A stretch of 17,911 bases of DNA, taken from the NCBI GenBank assembly GCA_964625615.1, contig CAZVDU010000085.1:1-17911 (forward strand), in the 5' to 3' direction. Below are positions 6,213 through 12,668 of this stretch, one piece after another. The DNA comes from M269 sp964625615 (GTDB lineage Bacteria > Pseudomonadota > Gammaproteobacteria > Enterobacterales > Alteromonadaceae). Both the position numbers and the translations under genes were made by a program. Positions within the stretch are counted from its first letter, which is position 1. Every line of letters starts with the position of its first letter. The notes under the pieces were generated by a model, which did no database searches, was not told the DNA's origin, and saw nothing but the letters and a program-made list of their open reading frames with translations.

Positions 6213-7566
6213 GTTTTACCCTTAATTTGTTTAATAGCTTTTCATGAATACCGCCAAAGCCGCCATTACTCATAATAACCACATGATCACCTGCTTGCGT
6301 GTGTTCAGCGATTTGGTTTATTAATAAATCGAGATCGTCGAAAAGTTCAGCAGGAGTTTCGCTATTATCGATACAACCAGAGAGGCTTGATTGCTGAGCA
6401 TCTTGTTTTGCTTGATAAGCCAATACAGCGTCAGCTAATTGCCATGACTGTGTTAATGTGTTTTTGTGGACACCCATTTTCATGGTATTCGATCGAGGCT
6501 CCAAAACAGCGAAAACTCGCGCCATACCCACTTTATCTCTTAAACCTTTTAGTGTTGTTTCGATAGCTGTCGGGTGATGTGCAAAGTCGTCATACACCGT
6601 TATATCATTAACACAGCCCCTGACTTCCATACGTCTCTTTGTATTAATATAGGTGTTTAGTGCGTCTATCGCATCCACTGGTCGAACACCGACATGCCTT
6701 GCTGCTGCAATAGCCATTAAGCCATTGGCGCGATTGTGTTCACCTTGCAAATTCCATTTAACACGGCCTTGAAATTCGTTCTCAAAAACCACGTCGAAAG
6801 CGCACCCATCATCACTAATGTTGTTTACCTGCCAGTCATGGTTTGCTGTTTGACAAGGTGTCCAACAGCCTTTGTCTAAGGTGTCTTTTATGTGTTTGTC
6901 ATCATGAGGATAGAGCACTAAGCCATTGTTAGGCACCATACGGATTAGATGATGAAACTGTGTTTGAATTGCAGCAAGATCAGCGAAAATGTCGGCATGA
7001 TCAAACTCAAGGTTATTCATGACTAGGGTACGCGGACGATAGTGTACAAATTTCGAACGCTTATCAAAAAATGCCGTGTCGTACTCGTCGGCTTCAATCA
7101 CGAAAAAGGGGGAGTCGCCGAGTCTTGCCGACACGCCAAAGTTTTGAGGGATACCGCCTATCAAAAAACCGGGTTTCATTCCGGCATGCTCTAATATCCA
7201 TGCGAGCATACTGCTGGTTGTTGTTTTGCCATGCGTTCCTGATACAGCAAGCACCCACTTCTCTTTAAGAAAATTATCCAAAAGCCATTGTGGACCGCTG
7301 GTATAAGGAATATTTCGTTCAAGTACGTACTCAACGGCGGGGTTACCCCTCGACATAGCGTTTCCGACAATCACCATATCTGGTACAGGTGAAAACTGCT
7401 CGGTTGAATAGCCTTGTGTGAGCGCTATACCGAGGTCGGTCAACTGTGTGCTCATAGGCGGGTAAACATTGGCATCGGACCCTGTGACTTTATGGCCCAT
7501 AGCCTGAGCCAGTGCCGCAATGCCTCCCATAAAGGTGCCGCATATGCCTAAAATATGTACGTGCAT
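6205..7566 (-). CDS. mpl: UDP-N-acetylmuramate:L-alanyl-gamma-D-glutamyl-meso-diaminopimelate ligase
   Basis: Mur-ligase-family enzyme that ligates the recycled murein tripeptide onto UDP-MurNAc using ATP, returning wall peptides to peptidoglycan synthesis in the cytoplasm. 453 residues, close to E. coli Mpl. The N-terminal domain begins HILGICGTFMGG and contains TGSDANVYPPMST. The ATP loop is GTHGKTTT (110-117). The central domain carries FFVIEADEYD (154-163) and NNLEFDHADIF (184-194), and the C-terminal domain carries YDDFAHHPTAI and the diagnostic VLEPRSNTMKMG. It overlaps ubiX by 8 bp and is divergent from fbp, with only 31 bases of its upstream region known before the assembly gap. No strong Shine-Dalgarno sequence is visible, but this start matches the E. 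coli protein. Confidence 0.97.
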   Translation of the reverse strand: MHVHILGICGTFMGGIAALAQAMGHKVTGSDANVYPPMSTQLTDLGIALTQGYSTEQFSPVPDMVIVGNAMSRGNPAVEYVLERNIPYTSGPQWLLDNFLKEKWVLAVSGTHGKTTTSSMLAWILEHAGMKPGFLIGGIPQNFGVSARLGDSPFFVIEADEYDTAFFDKRSKFVHYRPRTLVMNNLEFDHADIFADLAAIQTQFHHLIRMVPNNGLVLYPHDDKHIKDTLDKGCWTPCQTANHDWQVNNISDDGCAFDVVFENEFQGRVKWNLQGEHNRANGLMAIAAARHVGVRPVDAIDALNTYINTKRRMEVRGCVNDITVYDDFAHHPTAIETTLKGLRDKVGMARVFAVLEPRSNTMKMGVHKNTLTQSWQLADAVLAYQAKQDAQQSSLSGCIDNSETPAELFDDLDLLINQIAEHTQAGDHVVIMSNGGFGGIHEKLLNKLRVKHG

Positions 7567-7597
7567 AAGATGGAATAAATCGAATAATAGTAATAGG

Positions 7598-7697
7598 NNN
7601 NNNNNNNNNNNNNNNNNNNNNNNNNNNNNNNNNNNNNNNNNNNNNNNNNNNNNNNNNNNNNNNNNNNNNNNNNNNNNNNNNNNNNNNNNNNNNNNNN
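7598..7697. other. Assembly gap (100 N)
   Basis: Exactly 100 undetermined bases, the conventional placeholder for a gap of unknown size. It removes the mpl upstream region, any divergent promoter and the fbp start. The left flank ends in a low-complexity ATAATAGTAATAGG stretch. Confidence 0.98.
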
Positions 7698-8546
7698 GGC
7701 GTTTTAGGCTCTACTTTGAGTGAGAATGTTCAAGGCGAAACGCAGAAAAAGCTCGATGTTATATCGAATCAGATACTCAAGGATATCTTGAGCGAGTCAG
7801 GTTATGTCAAAGCTATTTCTTCTGAGGAAGAAGAAACGGTTGTTCCTTGTAATCCAGAAGGTAAATACTTAGTCAGTTATGATCCGTTGGATGGATCGTC
7901 AAACACCGATATCAATAGCTTAATTGGGACCATATTCTCGATTACACATGCACCGCAATGGATGGATGCCGATGATCCTTCTGCATTCTTACAGCCTGGT
8001 ACACAGATGGTTGCTGCTGGTTATGTGCTTTACGGCCCATCTACTATGCTAGCCATGACAACAGGCCGTGGAACACACTTATATACGCTAGATAAAACCC
8101 ATGGTGGTTTCTTACTGGCAGAAGAAAACATCAAAGTGCCGGAGCAGACCAAAGAGTTTGCGATTAACTCCTCTAATCAACGCCATTGGGAAGCACCAAT
8201 GCAAGATTACATTGCTGATTTGTTGATGGGATCTGAAGGACCTAGAGGTAAAGACTTCAATATGCGCTGGGTTGGCGCTATGGTGGGTGATATTCACCGT
8301 ATTTTATGTCGTGGCGGTATTTTCTCGTACCCATTCGATAAGCGTAATGCCACCATGCCAGGTAAGCTTAGATTGCTTTACGAAGCCAATCCTATGTCAT
8401 TCTTGATAGAACAAGCTGGTGGTGCTTCCTCTACAGGCGAAGGCCGTATTCTTGAAGTAATGCCAACAGAAATACATCAGCGTGTTCCTGTGATTATGGG
8501 ATCGAAAGAAGAAGTTGAAACGTGCGTAAGTTATTACACTAAATGA
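7698..8546 (+). CDS. fbp: Fructose-1,6-bisphosphatase class I, 5'-truncated by the gap
   Basis: Hydrolyses fructose-1,6-bisphosphate in gluconeogenesis. The 282 visible residues open with GVLGSTLSENVQGE, matching the DILGASGAENVQGE region of E. coli Fbp, so about 45 N-terminal residues are missing inside the N run. Catalytic parts are intact: SSEEEE (41-46 of the visible part), the metal-binding DPLDGSSN (62-69), GDIHRILCRGGIF, and KLRLLYEANPMSFLIEQAGG for sugar and metal binding. A TTG at 7716 could be read as a start but only because the true one is hidden. The stop overlaps the next start as ATGA, so fbp is the upstream gene of a translationally coupled pair. The neighbouring divergent mpl is an arrangement also found in enterics. 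Confidence 0.96.
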   Translation, partial: GVLGSTLSENVQGETQKKLDVISNQILKDILSESGYVKAISSEEEETVVPCNPEGKYLVSYDPLDGSSNTDINSLIGTIFSITHAPQWMDADDPSAFLQPGTQMVAAGYVLYGPSTMLAMTTGRGTHLYTLDKTHGGFLLAEENIKVPEQTKEFAINSSNQRHWEAPMQDYIADLLMGSEGPRGKDFNMRWVGAMVGDIHRILCRGGIFSYPFDKRNATMPGKLRLLYEANPMSFLIEQAGGASSTGEGRILEVMPTEIHQRVPVIMGSKEEVETCVSYYTK

Positions 8547-9301
8547 ACATGGCTGCCAAAGCTGCGGCGGAATTATTACGCCGTCGACAAAATGATGAAC
8601 AAGGCGGGCGCTTAGATGATGCTATTCGCCCAACGAGTATTGACGATGCTTTGGCAATACAAGCAGAGATTGTCAAACAAAGCTCAAACGCTGTAGGTGG
8701 TTGGAAGTGCGTTTTACCGCTTGAAAATGGCAACATTATCGTTGCACCTATTTTCGACCACGAAATCCAAACAAGCTCGCCTGTTAAGTTAGCAGCTGAT
8801 AACGGACTAGCGATGGTCGAGCCAGAAATTGCCTTTGTGCTAGGTGATGACTTACCAGCTAGAGCAACCGATTACTCCGAAAGTGAAATCGACAAGGCGA
8901 TAGCTCATTGCCATATGGCACTTGAATTGACAAAGTCGCGTTTTAGAGCAGATAGTGGCTTTGATTATTACGAAATGTTCGCCGATTGTTTTATTAATCA
9001 GGGGATCTTTATTGGTCCTGAAATTGACAAAACCACCGCTTATAATATTCCAACGATCCCTATTACAATTAGTACGTCGGAAGAAAAGAAAGAATACGAC
9101 GGTGCCCACCCCAATTTAAGTGCGCATAAGCCTGTCTATTGGTTAATTAATACCATGTGTCAACGCGGCATTAGTTTTAAAAAGGGACAGGCTATTATTA
9201 CTGGGTCTTATATGGGATTAGTGGACCTGAGTTTTGACACGGCTTACGAGATTGAATACAAAGGAATAGACTCATATCCCGTCACCTTTAAACACAGATA
9301 G
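8543..9301 (+). CDS. 2-keto-4-pentenoate hydratase (MhpD)/fumarylacetoacetase-fold protein
   Basis: 252 residues. VEPEIAFVL (92-100) supplies the two metal-binding glutamates of the FAH/MhpD fold. GGWK (52-55), AHPNLSAHKPVYWLIN (188-203) and the terminal ITGSYMG (219-225) match the hydratase family pattern. Such enzymes hydrate 2-hydroxypenta-2,4-dienoates in aromatic meta-cleavage pathways or act as decarboxylases or hydrolases on beta-keto acids. No other aromatic-degradation gene is nearby, so the substrate is open. The start ATG overlaps the fbp stop (ATGA), and there is no independent Shine-Dalgarno sequence, so translation probably depends on ribosomes finishing fbp. An alternative in-frame ATG lies at 8549. 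The pairing with a central-carbon enzyme is unusual and unexplained. Confidence 0.85.
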   Translation: MNMAAKAAAELLRRRQNDEQGGRLDDAIRPTSIDDALAIQAEIVKQSSNAVGGWKCVLPLENGNIIVAPIFDHEIQTSSPVKLAADNGLAMVEPEIAFVLGDDLPARATDYSESEIDKAIAHCHMALELTKSRFRADSGFDYYEMFADCFINQGIFIGPEIDKTTAYNIPTIPITISTSEEKKEYDGAHPNLSAHKPVYWLINTMCQRGISFKKGQAIITGSYMGLVDLSFDTAYEIEYKGIDSYPVTFKHR

Positions 9302-9314
9302 ACTGTTCGTTAAA

Positions 9315-9350
9315 ACGGTTCCCACCGAAAGGATATCCGAGGGAACACGT
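9315..9350. terminator. Hairpin between convergent genes, possible bidirectional terminator
   Basis: GTTCCC (9318-9323) pairs with GGGAAC (9341-9346). The stem extends by ACG (9315-9317) with CGT (9348-9350) across one bulged A, around a 17-nt loop that itself contains the palindrome GGATATCC. It lies in the 66-bp space between convergent genes, where a shared terminator is expected, but no T-tract follows on either strand. Confidence 0.35.
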
Positions 9351-9367
9351 TCGTCAGATCAACAAAG

Positions 9368-10291
9368 TCACTTTAATGGGAAGTTGATATCCGTTATCAA
9401 CGCTTTATTTTCCACCTCTTTAGGGTCATTGCGATAAACTTCAAAGGGGTGAATACCTTTGGAGCACTTAATTTCTTTCTGGCGCTGCATATTGTATAAG
9501 GTTGACCACGCGTTACCTAAATGCTCGTAAGAACCTACATGACGTATTGTATAGACCTCTGTTGCCGGTATTTCGCCTTTAACAAACTGTGATGGCAAAT
9601 CAGCAGGAATACCTATCACAGGGACAGCTGACGTGTAGGTCACATTGCGTTTTACCATGCCCCATTTGTGATAAATCGAAAAAGGTTCACCCTTGCTTAA
9701 ATCAGGTTTATCTTCTAGGTATTTTTCCAGTGATGAAAAAGCAGCCTCCATAGTGGGGCCTATATCATCTTGATGACAGCTTACCTTTACACCTATGTAT
9801 TTTGTCGCTGGGTATTTGGAGGTTCCCTTAAAATCTAGGGTTGATTTGATTTCCTTATCTTCAATCATTTCTTTCAGCATACGCAAACCGCGATCGTAAT
9901 CCATGCCAATGAAGGCAATCATCATCTTTTTCATCCAGAACATGAAAAAGGGCAGTGATGTGTCCATTACCCAAGAAACATTGACACCGTCGCCTGTTGA
10001 CTCAAGTAAGAAGTGCACATCGGCTGTAGATTTCCATGGTGCGATAAAGTTAAGTTTGTAGTTAATACGCTGATGGCCTTCTTCAGACAAGAGGCTCATA
10101 TTGCCTGAACCTACACGTTTACCTTCCCAGGAGTATGAACGGTTATCTTCAGCAACGGTGAGTGTTGCTTCGGGCTCCATAATCAACCAAGGCGACCAGG
10201 CTCGCCAACTGTGGAAATCGGTCAAGGTTGCGTGAATATCTTCAATAGGTGCATTGATGGTAATGGATTTGACGACATGGACAGCAGGCAT
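9368..10291 (-). CDS. SRPBCC domain fused to a GyrI-like effector-binding domain
   Basis: 307 residues with two domains. Residues 1-145 are a START/SRPBCC ligand-binding fold: KSITINAPIEDIHATLTDFHSWRAWSPW is the usual first strand and helix, and GSGNMSLLSEE and a long C-terminal helix follow. Residues from about 160 to 307 resemble the GyrI-like/AraC effector-binding fold, with KYIGVKV, IGIPADLP, YTIRHVGSYEHLGNAW and PFEVYRNDP. Both folds bind small hydrophobic or cationic molecules. No HTH or signal peptide is present, so a cytoplasmic ligand-binding or hydrolase-like role is inferred rather than transcription control. AGGGA precedes the ATG. It lies 78 bp downstream of the class V PLP enzyme gene on the same strand and could be co-transcribed, although a candidate promoter lies in the gap. 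Confidence 0.85.
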   Translation of the reverse strand: MPAVHVVKSITINAPIEDIHATLTDFHSWRAWSPWLIMEPEATLTVAEDNRSYSWEGKRVGSGNMSLLSEEGHQRINYKLNFIAPWKSTADVHFLLESTGDGVNVSWVMDTSLPFFMFWMKKMMIAFIGMDYDRGLRMLKEMIEDKEIKSTLDFKGTSKYPATKYIGVKVSCHQDDIGPTMEAAFSSLEKYLEDKPDLSKGEPFSIYHKWGMVKRNVTYTSAVPVIGIPADLPSQFVKGEIPATEVYTIRHVGSYEHLGNAWSTLYNMQRQKEIKCSKGIHPFEVYRNDPKEVENKALITDINFPLK

Positions 10292-10338
10292 AATGTTTCC
10301 CTGTTATTGTTTTTATTGATACGGATTCATCTCTATAT

Positions 10339-10367
10339 AACATAGCTAAACATGCTCAACGGATCAA
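10339..10367 (-). promoter_or_regulatory. Candidate sigma-70 promoter for the SRPBCC/GyrI-like gene
   Basis: On the minus strand, TTGATC (10367-10362) and TATGTT (10344-10339) are separated by 17 bp. Each matches the consensus at 4 of 6 positions and they sit about 47 bp before the ATG at 10291. The match is modest and the region is AT-rich. Confidence 0.3.
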
Positions 10368-10369
10368 AG

Positions 10370-12055
10370 TCAGACCAGTTCGCATTCAATATTCTTTGAT
10401 GTTTCTTTGATAAGGTCGTTGAAACAGGTTTGGGGTAGAATAAACCATCGCAACTTTTCTGCTTCTTCTGGTAGTGTTAACTCAAAGTGTAGTCTCTGGT
10501 ATTCAGGTGTCAGTAGCACGCTTAAAGCCTCTTTTAACAGCGCCTTGAAGTCAGGCTTATCATTGCTTTTATGACGATTCGGCTTGTCTGAGAAAGATAA
10601 GTGACGCAGTGATAATGAGTTGGAAATGTTGTCACCCTGGTATCGCCAGTTAGAGGCTTTATCAAGTTTATAAAAAGGCAGCATTCTCCAACCATGCTGA
10701 GAGACCATTTTGAGCGCTTGAAGAATATAATCAAACTCTTGATTTGAGATAAAATAGTTAAAGTTCAAACGAACCCAACCAGGCCTTAACGTTGTGTGGC
10801 CATTGTCAATAAACGCTTCTATTTGTTGACTTGTATAGCTGTCTATATCCAATAAATGGTGCCCGTACGGACCTGCGCATGAACATCCTCCACGAACCTG
10901 AATACCAAATAGGTCGTTAAGCAATGCTGCGACAAAGCCGTAATGTAGCTCTTTGTTCTTATACTTAAAACATAGTGAAAAGATGGAAAGTCGTCGTGAA
11001 TTCCTATTCCCTAGTACTTTTATTTCAGGGGTATCGCTAAAAAATGCTAATGCCTTGTTGACCATCTCCGTTTCTATACTTTCTATGGTTGATGTCCCAA
11101 CCTCTTGTTGTAATTTGAAGACTAATCCCGCACGAATAGACTCAACAATAGCAGGTGTACCGCCTTCCTCTCGCCGTTCAATATCATGAATGAAAGTATG
11201 GTGGCTCGGGGTTACGTAAGACACTGTGCCGCCGCCAACTGTTGTGGGAACTGGATTGTCTATGACCGATGCTTTTATGGCTAATATGCCTGGTGTACCT
11301 GGGCCACCAATGAATTTATGTGGCGAGATGAACGCGGCATCTATCGCATGTTCCGCATTCATATTGATTTTCATGTAAGGAGCCGCGGCTGCATAGTCCC
11401 AAAAAGAAAGTGCACCGTGTTCTTTTAAGACGGCAGTGATACTCGGGACGTCACTTATTATGCCTGTCACATTAGATGCAGCAGAAAAGCTGCCAATTTT
11501 CAATGGTCGCTTCGCATGACGTTTTAGCTGTTGCTCTAGTACTAAGGTATTTATCGCCCCGTGTTCATTGAGTGGGATGACAACAACATCAGCAATACTT
11601 TCTCTCCAGGGCAATTCGTTAGAATGATGCTCATAAGGACCAATAAAAACGACCGGCTTTATGCTCTGTGAAAAGGAGCGACCACCTGATGTTTTGTTGC
11701 TACTAGTATTCGCTTTGCGGAGCCCCAAAATATCGATCACTTTATTGATGGCAGCTGTTGCACCAGAGCCACAAAAAATAATCTTGTCATCGTGGGTTGC
11801 GTTGATCGCATTCTTGATAATATCCCTTGCCTCTTCTCGAAGGTGTGTTGTTTGTGCGCCGGTTACTGATGTTTCGTTGTGTGTGTTGGCATAGCAAGGT
11901 AGTACATGTTTTGTGATGTAATTTTCTATAAAAAATAAACTCCTGCCAGATGCCGTGTAATCAGCATAAATGAGTGGTTTATTACCAAAAGGTGTCTTTA
12001 TTAGCTGATATTGACCAATCACTGACGTTGCGATCTTTTTAACTAACGGGTTCAT
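10370..12055 (-). CDS. Class V aminotransferase-fold PLP enzyme (cysteine desulfurase-like) with C-terminal extension
   Basis: 561 residues from the chosen start. The PLP site is complete: CGSGATAAINK (95-105), paired histidines in GPYEHHSN (139-146), Asp220 in FWDYAAAAP, and the Schiff-base Lys247 in SPHKFIGGPGTPG. RGGCSCAGPYGHH (389-401) carries Cys391 and Cys393 at the position of the catalytic loop cysteine of SufS/Csd enzymes. The core resembles cysteine desulfurases of about 400 residues; the final 100 or so, after HGWRMLPFYKLDK, form an extra tail. Desulfurase or lyase activity is plausible; no Fe-S assembly partner gene is nearby. ATG 12055 is preferred over 12067 because GGAG sits 6 nt before it, while 12067 has no Shine-Dalgarno sequence. 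It is divergent from an Lrp-type regulator. Confidence 0.88.
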   Translation of the reverse strand: MNPLVKKIATSVIGQYQLIKTPFGNKPLIYADYTASGRSLFFIENYITKHVLPCYANTHNETSVTGAQTTHLREEARDIIKNAINATHDDKIIFCGSGATAAINKVIDILGLRKANTSSNKTSGGRSFSQSIKPVVFIGPYEHHSNELPWRESIADVVVIPLNEHGAINTLVLEQQLKRHAKRPLKIGSFSAASNVTGIISDVPSITAVLKEHGALSFWDYAAAAPYMKINMNAEHAIDAAFISPHKFIGGPGTPGILAIKASVIDNPVPTTVGGGTVSYVTPSHHTFIHDIERREEGGTPAIVESIRAGLVFKLQQEVGTSTIESIETEMVNKALAFFSDTPEIKVLGNRNSRRLSIFSLCFKYKNKELHYGFVAALLNDLFGIQVRGGCSCAGPYGHHLLDIDSYTSQQIEAFIDNGHTTLRPGWVRLNFNYFISNQEFDYILQALKMVSQHGWRMLPFYKLDKASNWRYQGDNISNSLSLRHLSFSDKPNRHKSNDKPDFKALLKEALSVLLTPEYQRLHFELTLPEEAEKLRWFILPQTCFNDLIKETSKNIECELV

Positions 12056-12077
12056 TTCATTCTCCATCTACATAAAA

Positions 12078-12095
12078 CATCAATATATGTTGATG
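12078..12095. promoter_or_regulatory. CATCAA/TTGATG dyad, putative operator of the divergent Lrp regulator
   Basis: CATCAA (12078-12083) and TTGATG (12090-12095) are perfect 6-bp arms around TATATG, 23 bp before the PLP-enzyme ATG. The half-site extended to TTGATGC recurs at 12169-12175, next to the regulator start. GAACaaacGTTC at 12142-12153 is a further small dyad in the same region. Lrp/AsnC proteins commonly bind AT-centred dyads in divergent promoters, so regulation of both genes is plausible but unproven. Confidence 0.42.
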
Positions 12096-12190
12096 CGAGA
12101 GAAACATTGTTTCATTTGTACCTGTAACGTATATTACTTTCGAACAAACGTTCTAATTTTTAGTTCTATTGATGCTTTTTAGGTGAATTA

Positions 12191-12649
12191 ATGATGATAG
12201 ATAGAATGGATCGCTTACTATTAGATACCATGCAACGAGACGCTTCATTGTCTGTAGGCACTTTAGCGGAGCAAATTGGTATATCAAAATCAGCTTGTTG
12301 GCGCAGAATCCAAAAGTTAGAAGAAAATGGTGTTATTCGGCAGAAAGTGACCTTGCTTGAGCCTGATAAGGTCGGTTTGGGCTTAACCGTGTATATCTCT
12401 GTCAGGACGAATCAACACAACGCTCATTGGGCGAAGCAATTTAGTCAGACGGTAGAAAGTATCCCGGGTGTTATGGAAGTTTATCGAATGGGCGGTAATA
12501 TTGATTATTTGATTAAAGCTGTCGTAGCCGATATGGCAGGCTATGATCACCTCTATCAAAAGCTACTGAGTGCTGATTTGTTCGAAGTCACGGCTGGTTT
12601 TGTGATGGAAACGATAAAACAAACAACTGCTTTACCGTTACCACCCTAA
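12191..12649 (+). CDS. Lrp/AsnC family transcriptional regulator
   Basis: 152 residues. The N-terminal winged HTH (about 5-55) shows the family pattern DRLLLDTMQRDASLSVGTLA, EQIGISKSACWRRIQKLEENGVI. The C-terminal RAM domain (about 64-145) contains VYISVRT, IPGVMEVYRMGGNIDYLIKAV, with the GNIDYL effector/oligomerisation signature. Such proteins form octamer-like assemblies and usually sense amino acids. Divergent placement from the PLP enzyme suggests that enzyme is its target, with an amino-acid substrate as possible effector. Two tandem ATGs occur: 12191 (4 nt from AGGTGA) and 12194 (7 nt). The second has the better spacing and would shorten the protein by one residue. The stop lies 19 bp from the end of the convergent RND permease gene. 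Confidence 0.93.
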   Translation: MMIDRMDRLLLDTMQRDASLSVGTLAEQIGISKSACWRRIQKLEENGVIRQKVTLLEPDKVGLGLTVYISVRTNQHNAHWAKQFSQTVESIPGVMEVYRMGGNIDYLIKAVVADMAGYDHLYQKLLSADLFEVTAGFVMETIKQTTALPLPP

Positions 12650-12668
12650 CGCTGATATGTCGGGAAAC

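Noticed and set aside
7716..7718. TTG as the genuine fbp start
   Set aside because: The reading frame continues upstream into the N run with conserved FBPase residues.
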